Positions 54,634 to 64,000 of a stretch of DNA of 64,000 nucleotides are shown in pieces (the first letter of the stretch is position 1; each line of letters opens with the position of its first letter). The notes under the pieces are model-generated. The model ran no database searches, had not been told where the DNA came from, and worked only from the letters and a program-made list of their open reading frames with translations. A program made the position numbers and the translations under genes. Origin of the DNA: Gracilariopsis chorda (taxonomy: Eukaryota; Rhodophyta; Florideophyceae; Gracilariales; Gracilariaceae); NCBI GenBank assembly GCA_003194525.1, contig NBIV01000360.1:1-64000 (forward strand), in the 5' to 3' direction.

Positions 54634-55427
54634 TTGTTGGTCGAAGCAGACTTCGCAATCAACAACAACATCATTTCCATAAGCTTCTCATGGCGGCGGC
54701 TCTCATCTAAGCGCTGCACACGACTCTCCTCGCGCTCCTCTCTACGTCGCTCAAGCTCTTCCTCACGCCGCTTTTGGTCGTTCAGTAGAGATATTTTAAA
54801 TAGAGACATGAGGCTGTCTTCTTCACTTTTCAATGTAGACATGCGGCGTGTGCGCACTAATGGACGTGGCTGGTTCGCAACGACAGGTTCTGGTTTCAAA
54901 AGGTCCTTTTGCTGTTCTGTAGAAACAATAACGTCGTCTAAATCAGTGGAGACCAAGTCTTCCTGAAGAAAGCTGGACCCAACAGTCTCTACGACATCAT
55001 CACCATCATCCATATCTGCTCGCTCAGTTATAGTTTGACGAATATGTTTTGCTCTCTTTACGTCATCAGGTATAAATGGATCCCCAGTAGGGATGCGTCG
55101 GCGGTGTAAAGTGGAAAACTTTCTGCGAAGACTGTCGACAGTCCTCTGTTGCTGCGGAAAAGCGGATGTATGGTCCTTCAAGAGTACATCCCATTCTTCG
55201 CGACAGAGTGGTAGGTACTTTTCCATCAAATCTAAAGGATGGGTGGTCTCGATTTGAGTGAACCCAGAGCCACGAGTGGGGGTCTGTCCTTTCTTCTTTG
55301 TGAATAGCGGCGGTTTCTGAATTGATAGCTTCACTTTTTGTGAGCATTGCGGCGTAGTCAGTTCCTCTGTGTTCGAATGTTGTGGATTACACCGTTTGTA
55401 AGTTTCATTTTCTTGCACCTGTGGCAT
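54630..55427 (-). CDS. Myb/SANT-like partner protein of Harbinger
   Basis: The 265-aa product is the usual second protein of PIF/Harbinger elements, which binds the terminal repeats and brings the transposase to the DNA. Seen: an N-terminal block with LDLMEKYLPLCREEWDVLL, then QQQRTVDSLRRKFSTLHRRR and PTGDPFIPDDVKRAKHI. This is the pattern of the diverged trihelix/Myb domain in algal and oomycete elements. A central acidic part and a C-terminal coil follow (RREEELERRREEREESRVQR). The first ATG in frame is 55427. Its TAA shares bases with the transposase TAG. Confidence 0.85.
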   Translation of the reverse strand: MPQVQENETYKRCNPQHSNTEELTTPQCSQKVKLSIQKPPLFTKKKGQTPTRGSGFTQIETTHPLDLMEKYLPLCREEWDVLLKDHTSAFPQQQRTVDSLRRKFSTLHRRRIPTGDPFIPDDVKRAKHIRQTITERADMDDGDDVVETVGSSFLQEDLVSTDLDDVIVSTEQQKDLLKPEPVVANQPRPLVRTRRMSTLKSEEDSLMSLFKISLLNDQKRREEELERRREEREESRVQRLDESRRHEKLMEMMLLLIAKSASTNN

Positions 55428-57484
55428 CTTGCAACAGGATTGCCAAAAGCTAGGCAACTTTGGCGCAGAGCGGGGACGTTCTGCCTTCTGGGAACATCAT
55501 GTGCGATGATTGTGGCTCTGGTATATTGGATAAGCGATGGTTTGTGTTTGGAAATGCAGGTGTTTTGGTTCAGAGGTTCGCGCCAAATTTGGTACCTTCA
55601 GTTGGAGAGCAACTGCTACGACGAGGGCGAGCCTTAACCACTTTTCGCTTTTTGAGTGCACTCAAATCCTCTGAATTGAAGAATTTGTGTGTACGCTATT
55701 TGCGAAAAGGATTTTTAGGAGTCGTCCATTGAAGCCCTAAAAGACGTTGGTTTAGAAGTCCATAGTTCCGAATCAGTGATCCGACAAGCGAAGTTATTGC
55801 TATCGAACAAGCGTGTGTTGGAAGGCCTGGGACGATTTGAAGAATTTCAACCTCACAAGGGAGATGGTTTACCAGACATCGAACTTCATAGCACAGCACT
55901 CTACGAACTCGTACGAAAGTTTTACGATAGTGGGAAGTGTCCTTTGACATTGGTACATGGCGACATTACTGAAAATGTATTGAAGGCCGAGGATGGCAGT
56001 TTAGTTCTGTTCGACTGGGGTGCAGCTAGAATCGGCATTCCGTTTACTGATACTTTCTGCTTTACTGGTGATGTGACCCCTCACGTCATTGACGAGTATT
56101 TAAGTTTGTGGGAGAAGTATGTCCCAGCATCTGAGCTTCGGAAGTTACATGAACTTGTTTCGATCCACGGTCGTCTTGTGTGCTTATTTGGAGCGTTTGA
56201 TGGTAACCGTTGGCAATTCGATAATGAGGATTTTCAAACGCTTGCGAGTTTACTGGGCGTTCCGAAAATGGTTGCAGAGAAAAACAATCCATGACTTCTC
56301 AATGGCACAAGAATCCGACCTAAAATGTCGTCAAACTCGCCTCTGTGATCATCGTAAACGAACGGATAAACAATATTGCGACGATGATTGTTGGTAGCGA
56401 AACGCAATCGCAACCGAGAGTACCCTGAGGCCCCAATGCCTGTTGTTTTTAAGTATCATTAGCAGTGCAATCGGTAGGCGCAGGGGTGGGTTGCAATCGA
56501 TTGGATTGCAATTTATTGCAATCCAAGCAATACAATCCGAGATTCTCTTTCTTTGGCATTGCAATCTAATTGTAGGACGGGCAACCCATCAACCCATGAG
56601 ATTGCAGATTGTCATGGTTTCAAATTCAAAATGTGAACCAATGTATGTAACCGTTGCATTAAAAAGTTTACCGTTCCAAGTTGGCTCATGGACACGAGAT
56701 GGGTCAACAAAACCTAACATCTGTTACATAATGATCTTTCTCTCCATCTTGACCGCGAAACCAAACCACAAGAATACGAGGGGAGTTTTCTTTTTGGTAT
56801 CTCTCCATCACAATCACGAACGACAGAATATCACTCCCATCAGACAAACGGTCTCCAAAACAGCTGTTTTAGGTTCTTGCTAAGTTTGTACGCACTGAGC
56901 ATAAAACCATTAGGTAAAAATCAGGACCAACTACTACTAAGAATCATCTGGTGTTTCAATCTCGCAATCTACATTGCAGAGAGACCAACCAAGAACTTCA
57001 CTGTCAGAAGAACAGCGGCTTCAACATCCCCGCTCGACAACTGAAAAAATGCATTGCACACAGCGATGAGGTGACCTTAAAGCATCTGTATCATGATATG
57101 CTAAAACAAAGTGCTTTGCGTCCAAAAAAATCTTTAGCATCTAAATTTTTTCTGAGAGCAAATCCAAGGGAAAAAGCTCTTAATGATTACATTTTTCTAA
57201 TTGTGTTCAACAGTTTACCGCCAAGTACTGTTGAAGACCAAAACATTCGAACATTTTCCAAACATACTGAACGATTCTCACGTAAAACAATCAAAAGGAT
57301 GATCTTCAAACTGACAGGCCTTGTTGAGAAGCAAATTTCCCAGGAGCTTCAAGCAGCTACAAATGGCAAAATTCTACAAGATGGTTGAACTTGTGATATA
57401 GTGCACTATATATGGCTCTACTTATCCTACGTAATCGAAATTACCAACGGCATGAAGAAAAACGGATTTAACTCCCATGAGGAT

Positions 57485-58307
57485 TGTGGGGCAATGCCCC
57501 AAAGAAAACACAACGAAAGACGTTCGGGATCTTCCTCTCACGAGGTGAACCCAGTTATGTAGAGCCCTCCCAGAGGTGTCACGTCGAAGCCGGTTTTTAA
57601 GACTAGGGACACCTGTCACGACTCGCGCAGGGAGGTGAAGGCGAAGAATCGGTATCCGCGTGAGCGGGATGTGGTCCTCACTAGAGGTATGTTTCCATGT
57701 AAGTGGGGAAGTGTGAGCGGATGCGTACACGAGGGCCGTGGATAGCGGGAGTTGCTACCCTAAAAAGGGGGAAAAGGAAGGGCGAAGAGGAGGAAGAGAG
57801 GACGATGTGAGTCGCGAGAGCGACGGGGACGAACGGCAATGCCGGTAACAATATCCCTATACAGGGCAAAACACCAATGCAATTGGAACAATTATACTCC
57901 CAGTGATGGGTCCCTTTAGATGTGCAAGGGGGTTAGATGTCCCGTGGTTTACGGCGTTTCCCTCCAAGGAGGAGTAGAGTACGCGCGCAAGCGGCAACAA
58001 CTAGAGCCAATTCCCCAGGTTGGGGTCCCTTGTTGGAGAAGGTTTACTGGTGCGACGGCAGTGCGCCGTCGCACTAAGTACTAGCTTCCCATAAATGGGT
58101 GTGAAAATAATAAATTATATTAACTAAAATACTCCACATTTCGTGGCAACATCCACTACTGTGGCCAACCCCCAATCGACCCAAAACCGTGTCCCACGTG
58201 TCCATACCCACCATTGTGGGGCGTAGTTCATACAAACACTACACAACCGATAATATCGGGAAAACGATGAAGTACCAGGAATCATTCCCTGAGGGCGTTG
58301 CACTTCA
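57485..58307 (-). repeat. Solo LTR family A with AGGAT duplication
   Basis: This 823-bp unit starts TGTGGGGCAATGCCCC and ends GGGCGTTGCACTTCA. The perfect 5-bp target duplication AGGAT flanks it (57480-57484 and 58308-58312). It is almost identical to the copy at 36815-37639 and interrupts the hAT-2 transposase. It is therefore younger than hAT-2. Confidence 0.95.
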
Positions 58308-59250
58308 AGGATATACAACTTGCCCTTCTGTCGTGCAATCCCACGGCAAAGTTCGAAAAAGGCCGTGAAGAAGAAAATGTGACAGGCACAAGCCTGGAGG
58401 AGGCTTTTTTGTTCTCTGCACAAAGGCATGCCCAAGATATCAAGTCCATTTTCTTGTTTTAAGATCTTAACGTACTCACATGGGCTGTATGTCAAATTGC
58501 AGACAATTGGAAGGTGAACATGAAAGTTGCCAATTAACTTGGCATACCGCACGTTGGGTGCAAAAGCCATCTGCTAAACTTGGAGGTTAACTATATGGTG
58601 CAGATCACAAAAGATCTTGAAGTTACATAAGAATCAGTTCATGAAACCACGTTGCAATGCTAACACCGTTTACGAAATGAAGCTACTCTCCGCAACCTAA
58701 TAGATCTTCGTCCTGTAATTCAGAATCAAAGTTGTTGGTCTGGAAAATTTTACATGTTAGAACGGTTTCTGAAAATGAGGGAAGAGTTGATTGAAATCAG
58801 TCAAGACGAGAAGTGCAACTTGAAAGTAAATGGTAACCAAGCATTCAAGAACAAAGTGGTGCGATATTGTAAGCAACTTTTGCAAATTAACATGACAAAT
58901 AAAGAGTTGCAGACACAAAAGATCTCTTTGTCGAACTGCCCGTATGCGTTGGATTTGCTGGTTGAGGACGTGTGCACTGGTTTCAAAGACTCTGATTCTC
59001 CTTTTTTCCTTTGCTTTCTCAAGAAAAGGAATATTTCGGACGATGCTGAGATCTTGCATTATCCTATTTTTGAGAGTAGAGTGTGCAAAATTCAAGACAA
59101 CCGTACTGTGGCTATATCACACGGAAAGAGCAAGGGCTTGTGAATCCTTGTTGTTACCGATGGAAGAAACTGACAGTGACGATGGAATTGTTTTATTCAG
59201 TATACAGGAGTATAGACAGCGTCTGCATTGTCGCAAGTGCCGTAAAATTG

Positions 59251-59779
59251 TGAAGGAGAATGACCATTGAGCAGGTGCAGTGGTGAAGTAACCATGGGGC
59301 TGGGCTGGCAGAGGTCAGAACATTGATGGCCGAAATATTCCACGTGGCCAAGCTAGGTGCCTATGCAGGAGATACGAGGAGACAGTGCGAGTGCCAATGC
59401 ACTGTGGCCATAGTTTTTATTATGTAGCTAGTTTTATGTAATTTGTTAGGATAGTGTCCGGAGGTCAGAGCCCCTCGCCAGCCATATATAGGCTGGCTCG
59501 AGTGCCGCCGGTCTCTGAAGCATAAAGACAAGCACCCTCACTGTCTTCTTGGCACCATATTCAGCCAGTAGAACTCCAAAGGCCTCCAAGCCATCGCTAC
59601 CAGTCTCCCGACGTGTAAGGTCTTGAGATAGCGCCTGCCCATTGCGCCTTGCTGCCTGTTTGTGCTCGCGTCACTAGTAGACTCAGTGGATTGTCATCCC
59701 AGTGGCTGGCTCTCTGCCGCTACTACCCCCTAGTAGACTACTACCCCAGTTGGCCAAAGGACGTAGTATTCTACTACAG
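59251..59779 (-). repeat. Solo LTR family B, uninterrupted
   Basis: About 529 bp; on the minus strand it starts TGTAGTAGAATACTACGTCC and ends GGTCATTCTCCTTCA. It is closely similar to the split copy at 40193-45179 and lacks the family A insertion, showing the empty site. Its own target duplication is not clear (flanks AATTG and GATTC). It lies in the 3' part of hAT-2. Confidence 0.85.
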
Positions 59780-60146
59780 ATTCGTTCGGAAACAAGATAT
59801 TTGAACTGCAATTTCATTCTTAGTTCGGTTGCTGAAGTGTAAAAGTTATGGTCTATCGCTGATAAGATTTTATCGTACAATCGTATGCGCACAAGCCCAA
59901 AATTGTTTGAGGTAATAATTTTCCTCCGTGTTAACCCAAGCTTCTGGGACATACATGCAGTTCAAGAGGCGTTTGCGTTGTCTCTGAATGACAAAAAAAG
60001 GGTTCATTAGCTGGGGTTGCCATCTGGGTTGACGCTAAGATCTGAACATTGCAATCGAGATTTTCGATGGTAAAGATATTGCAATTGCGATTGCGATTGC
60101 TGTTACAGACTGCCTTCCCATCGCAATCGAATTGGGTCCATGCCTG

Positions 60147-61699
60147 AGCAGGCGACATAAAGTAATTTATAGTGATACCAAGTGTGTTGGAGTTCATGCT
60201 CGTAAACTCCAGGACGTCTCTTCTAAGATCTATTCGCTAGTAAAATGCAAACCATTCTTGCAATTGACAACGTCTGGGACGAGCAAGTGCGACAGCAGTA
60301 TAATATCCGGTTATAACGGAAGGAGAGGAAAAGCGCAACAATCTCTGTTCTCACCAATGCTTCTTTTTTTGTGAATCGACAGGCCACCTTCACTGTCAAA
60401 AGTCGATGAGCATTGCGTACAGGAGTATTCTCCTTTCGCAGCCCCAGATCCGCCAGCATGAGCAGTATTACGGTGTTTGCTTTTCGATTCTGTTCAAAAA
60501 GCAATAATCAACTGGTTAGTCATTCAATGATGCTTTCCATTGGTTAAAAGAAGACACCGTTACTTACGTTTTGAAAAGAAAGTTCTTCGTCGGTCAAAAT
60601 ATCGGGCAGCGTTTGTCAGCATATCAGTTAAACAACTTCTTTCAAATGAGCGACAACGCACCGTGGACAACCCTCAACTGAGCAAGGAATACTCTCTTTT
60701 TGTTCTCCTTTCTTCTGATTCCGCGTAGGGGATCCTGGCGTAGATATAGTTTGTTTCCTCCCAAAAGACTGTCGATACTCAGACGTGTCGGTGAGAGACG
60801 TTTTCGCAAACGGTTGACGACATTAACAAAGAATATAGGAAGCGCAGCTTTAATGCATTGTCAGCGTCACAAAAAAATCTGGTTGTAACAATTTTGATTG
60901 GCTGTAGAGATATCTTTGTTGAACCTGGAGCCTCCACACGTAAACTTAATACGTATATGCCGTGAAACTCATCTTTCAAAAATCTATTCCGCTCAGGAAA
61001 CGTCACGGACCGCTGTTGAATTTTTTTCCGTGTCAGTTTCCATGTCCTTCTTGTCAAAGTTTTGGCCAAAAAGTAGCAAAGTAGACATACTTTTTGCAAC
61101 CCCATGACTTTATTCATTAGGAAGGGTACTGACACGTAAGCTGCATTGCTTGCAATTCTAGCCAACAGGCCGCCGCCGACGTGATGTAGAAACCTTCCCA
61201 AAAAAAAGAAAATATTGGCCAGTTCATTGTTTCAAACTCAAATAATTTCCATTCATGTAGTTGCAAAATTTATCTCTGCCTTGAATCAACGAATTTCGAT
61301 GACGTAGAGTCCGGAAATAATAGTTTTTGCTGCTCTTGGCCCTCCGGAACTACAACTCTGCTGTTTCTTGAAAAAAACCCACGCCTGACTTTTGCAGCTT
61401 AACTACCGACAGCTGGTTAATGTAAGTAATGGTCTCAGGCGCGTTTTCACGTTCACAACCATGCGCAGCACTGTGCCGCTCGCCCCTGTCACGGCCGCAA
61501 CGCTCATCGCCCGCGCCGATCGACCGCCCTGTTCCACCGCGCCCGCCGTCTCGCTGCAAGCGTTCCGCTGTCAACGTCACTTCGTGCCTTATATATCAAC
61601 TTTCATCAACAAACCTTTCTTGTTTTCCCTACTACGTGTTTTACACCAAAACTGTGCCCTCGTACTGACCACGGAGTGTTTTCCTCGGTTTCTCGAGCC
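60147..61699. other. Spacer, no gene called
   Basis: No gene is supported. A plus-strand frame at 61460-61600 begins MRSTVPLAPVTAATLIARAD and looks like an organelle transit peptide in composition, in a GC-richer patch unlike its surroundings. Nothing recognisable follows it, so it might be a stray first exon. Confidence 0.35.
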
Positions 61700-62607
61700 G
61701 TTTACTGTTTTCGCAGAGAACGAAAGATTGAGACAGATTGGCATTTTTGTATGTGTTCACGGGTGACGTTAAGAAGCTTGCCAAAGTAGGAAAGGTTGCC
61801 GACGCACGATGAAACCTTGCAGCTCGCTTCCAAATTAGTATGTATCTGGGTGACGTAAAGGGCAGAGTTCCAGTATTGAGATATTGCAGTAAAGTGAAAA
61901 TGGCCAAACGCAGTGCCAAAAGCCATGGCATGGCAGAGGAACTGGAAAACTTGGGCGGGTTTTTCGATTCGGAAGTTACGATGGACCCGTCGTGATCAGA
62001 ATTGGAATTGATTATACCACCGAATCCTGTTGGTACTGACGAAATGGTCTGGCCGCATCTGCCCGTAGCACCAGGCCTGGTATGTAGGGATCCTGGCGCA
62101 GAAGGAGACTTTGAGGAACCTACTGGTGACTACTATGGTGACTACTACGAGGGAGTGGCTGCATTTGAAGAGTCTGAACGGGATGCAGTTTGGGACAAGT
62201 AAGATGAAGCAACGAACGCTGCTGTTGATTGGTTCGAAGTTGGACTGGCCACCGAGGACACTTCTGGTGATGGCGATGACGTGCGGAGAGGAGACTTTGA
62301 TCTTGAAGGTTCCGGTCTGGGCGGTTTGGAGTTTGTCGGGGGTGAAGAGATGAATGAGTTGGATGACGAATTTGGACGTGTGGGAGGGGATGAGAAGGGC
62401 AGCGAGTACTACGTAACGCATACGGCCGGACTTGGAGCGGCATCGCAGTGAAAGAAAAACGGCAAGCTTGCGGGAGAGCTGGTTACGGCAGGCGCATTCA
62501 AGGAGGCTTTAACTGTACTGAAGGATGAAATTGGGGCTGGATCATTCAGCAAGATGAAAGAGGCATTCATGTTATCATCATCATTCATCATCAGTGAGTA
62601 CTCCTGA
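61700..62607 (+). pseudogene. COPA: Coatomer subunit alpha (COPA) pseudogene fragment
   Basis: One reading frame encodes a piece of the COPI coat alpha subunit, from just before the last WD/helical region to the start of the C-terminal domain. Seen: FLYVFTGDVKKLAKVGKVAD and ISMYLGDVKGRVPVLRYC, which match the ITG-LEKL and YLGDV-ERV blocks of COPA. An acidic linker rich in Gly/Asp/Glu follows, then ELVTAGAFKEALTVLKDEIG, the start of the C-terminal domain. Five inner stops lie in this frame (61729, 61810, 61993, 62200, 62449), four TGA and one TAA, with no frameshift needed to 62605. The upstream and downstream parts of COPA are missing. It is a decayed partial copy; the functional gene must be elsewhere. 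Confidence 0.82.
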
Positions 62608-62848
62608 AGTAAAGAATCAAGCTAATGGATGTACTTGCGCTGTTACTCAGCAAGAAAGACATCCATCGTCGACCAGTCTATAAAAGGTAAAGTGGCGTCA
62701 TTTACATCCTCCCATTCTAGCTCACCCTCCATCTCTTCGCCGTCCGGTAGTTCTACACTCTCAGATTCTAGCACAGTGCTAGCTGATTGCATTTCGATGC
62801 CTATCGCCGTACTTGCAGGCCAGATCGCGTCCTGTTTCAGTCTAGTAA

Positions 62849-63999
62849 TGAAGTGCAATGCCCGGCAGCGGGAGTGCACTTGTAGTAGAATACTAGTTCC
62901 AAGGACAACTGGGGAAGTAGTACCTACTAGGTGTAGCGGCGGCAGAGTACCAGCCATTAGGGTGACAGTCCAACGGGGTCTATTTGTGTCTTGGGCAACT
63001 TCTGACGTGCAGGCGCAATGGGCAGGCGTTATCTGGGGTCCCTATCGGTCGGGCGTACTGGTAACGATGGCTTGGAAGCCTGTGTCTGCTGGAAGCTTGG
63101 GAACGACTATAGGATGGGGTTGGTGCTTGCCTTTACCCCTCAGTGGCCAGTTGCACTCGAGCCAACTAATATAGTCGGCGAGACACTCTAGACCACCGGT
63201 AACTACTACTAAAGAATTAAATAAAATACTACACTATTCTACCGTGCACTGTGCTGCATTGCCAGGTCCACAGGAGGTCACACTTCAGATCACAACTATC
63301 TCCGACCCACGTGGCTAATACTAACACGAGCCAGTAGTGCTCTGGTTCTTCGTCCACCTCTTCGGCACTCCAGCTTGCCAGTCATCTGACCTCAGGGCTG
63401 TTGTACTACAGCACCGAAAGACGTTCGGGATCTTTCCTCGCTATAGGTGAGCCCAGTTGGGTAGAGCCCTACCAGGAGTGGCACGACTATGTCGGGTTGT
63501 AAGGGCGACGCCACCTGTCGCGACTTGCGCAGGGAGGTGGAGGCAAGAATCGGATATCCGCCGGAGCGGTGTATAGGGGGTGGTCGTCCTCCAGAGAGGT
63601 GAGGATTGCAAGTTAGTGGCACGTGCGGACACGAGCCGTGGGTAGCGGGAAAGCCACCCTGTAAAGGGAATAATAAGGGTGAGCTGAGTCACGAGTGTCG
63701 TGACGAAGACTAACGGCAATGCCGGTAAATAAATTTGATACAAGGCGAACACCATTACAGTTGGAATAATAATCCAAATACTTCGGTCTTTTAGATAGGC
63801 AAGGGGGTTAGACTTCCCGTATGCAACGGTGCTTCCCTCCAAAGAGGAGTAGAGAACACGCGAAGGCAGTGAGGTCTAGAGCTAATTCCCCAGGTTGCGG
63901 TCCCTTGTTCGGGGAGGTGAACTAGTGCGACGGCAACTCGCCGACGCACTAAGTACTAACCATCCCACTGTAATAACTAAATAAATAGATAGGAAAATC
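62849..63999 (-). repeat. LTR family A at the window edge, split by LTR-B
   Basis: The unit begins TGAAGTGCAATGCCCGG and continues after an LTR-B insertion (62881-63410) with CACCGAAAGACGTTCGGG. It runs past the end of the window, so the right end and any internal region are unseen. It resembles the gypsy-fossil LTR (33270-34072) more than the young solo copies. Confidence 0.85.
62881..63410 (+). repeat. LTR family B inserted in LTR family A
   Basis: The 530-bp unit starts TGTAGTAGAATACTAGTTCC and ends TTGTACTACA. Flanks GCACT (62876-62880) and GCACC (63411-63415) match at four of five. It is related to the other family B copies most clearly in its first 300 bp; the 3' part is diverged, so it represents a subfamily. 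Confidence 0.82.
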
Positions 64000-64000
64000 C

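Larger units (their letters stand above)
53321..55727. mobile_element. PIF/Harbinger DNA transposon, nearly intact
   Basis: The 2407-bp element has perfect 18-bp terminal inverted repeats (GGACGACTCCTAAAAATC at 53321-53338 and its complement at 55710-55727). A 3-bp target duplication ATT flanks it (53318-53320 and 55728-55730), as expected for this superfamily. It carries the two standard genes, a DDE transposase on plus and a Myb/SANT-like DNA-binding protein on minus, converging with overlapping stops. One in-frame stop in the transposase is the only obvious defect. Perfect ends and intact host coding halves point to a recent insertion. Confidence 0.95.
52433..56294 (+). pseudogene. APH-fold kinase gene split by a Harbinger element
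   Basis: The left half (52433-53320, 296 codons) runs from MTIAVQTNHICPPDRT through PWEIPGWFTSTSNAAHDTL and VYLKASNGIEGKLTSLVASF to LQLQSMQHI. The right half (55731-56294, 187 codons) continues EALKDVGLEVHSSESV and holds HGDITENVL (catalytic loop, Asp and Asn) and LVLFDWGAARIG (metal-binding Asp). These are the motifs of aminoglycoside/choline-kinase-type phosphotransferases. Without the 2407-bp transposon and one ATT copy, the frame is open over 483 codons. The N-terminal 110 residues look NUDIX-like in composition but are not assigned. The coding halves are intact, so the insertion is recent. As it stands the gene can make only a truncated protein unless the element is spliced or excised. 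Substrate unknown. Confidence 0.85.
56481..60146 (+). mobile_element. hAT DNA transposon (hAT-2) with LTR insertions
   Basis: The left end starts CAGGGGTGGGTTGCAATCG, the classic hAT terminus. The right end finishes CGAATTGGGTCCATGCCTG, a diverged inverted copy. Flanking 8-mers GGTAGGCG (56473-56480) and AGCAGGCG (60147-60154) match at six of eight, the size of hAT duplications. GCAATC/GATTGC words crowd both ends, likely transposase sites. The transposase is on plus: VEKQISQELQAATNGKILQD, then beyond an inserted LTR GIPHVGCKSHLLNL and LLVEDVCTGFKDSDSPFFLC. It is broken by stops and frame changes and by two LTR insertions (57485-58307, 59251-59779). Without the insertions it would be about 2.3 kb. 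Confidence 0.82.

Noticed and set aside
58124-58570. Minus-strand frame crossing the LTR/hAT border
   Set aside because: It joins unrelated sequence of an LTR and the antisense of a transposase, so it is a chance frame.
1-63999. tRNA genes
   Set aside because: I looked for B-box-like GGTTCGANTCC words with a matching acceptor stem and found none I could support.

Overview
This is a nuclear eukaryotic window, most likely from a red alga of the florideophyte kind (inference). The host genes are almost intron-free and tightly packed. One encodes a plastid-type TPM-domain protein and another a TUP1 corepressor. Genes sit in dense islands separated by layers of nested transposable elements, and dispersed single 5S rRNA genes occur. 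The species cannot be proven from the sequence alone.

Layout. 1-10.6 kb is gene-poor, with an aldo/keto reductase gene (982-2085), one 5S rRNA copy (5292-5411) and two unusual palindromes. 10.6-29.3 kb is a dense gene island: SETD9-like methyltransferase, TIM23, two ANTH-domain (clathrin-adaptor type) genes in tandem, TUP1 corepressor, condensin II subunit CAP-D3, TPM-domain plastid protein, ELO fatty-acid elongase, a coiled-coil/LEA-like protein and two C2H2 zinc-finger proteins, one only 58 aa long. 30-46.7 kb is a transposon graveyard: a kinase-gene fragment, a hAT remnant, a broken Ty3/gypsy fossil with a solo LTR inside it, then a three-level nest in which a MULE sits inside a solo LTR (family A), itself inside a solo LTR (family B). 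46.8-53.3 kb is a second, smaller island: 5S rRNA, NOP14, a type II membrane glycosyltransferase-like gene with one probable intron, and an APH-fold kinase gene. The kinase gene is split by a PIF/Harbinger element (53321-55727) that carries 18-bp perfect terminal repeats, a 3-bp target duplication and two convergent ORFs. 56.5-60.1 kb is a hAT element that has itself received LTR-A and LTR-B insertions. 61.7-62.6 kb is a decayed coatomer-alpha (COPA) gene fragment. The window ends in another LTR-A that contains an LTR-B.

The intact host genes are housekeeping genes for mitochondrial import, ribosome assembly, chromosome condensation, transcriptional repression, vesicle traffic and lipid elongation. 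They show no common pathway. Tight spacing (31 bp between the SETD9 and TIM23 stops) is the main organising feature.

The most unusual observation is the MULE at 41027-44648. Its transposase reading frame is preceded, in the same frame and separated by one stop codon, by a J-domain (HPD-containing) segment and a long charged linker. This suggests a J-domain/MuDR-transposase fusion or a captured chaperone domain.
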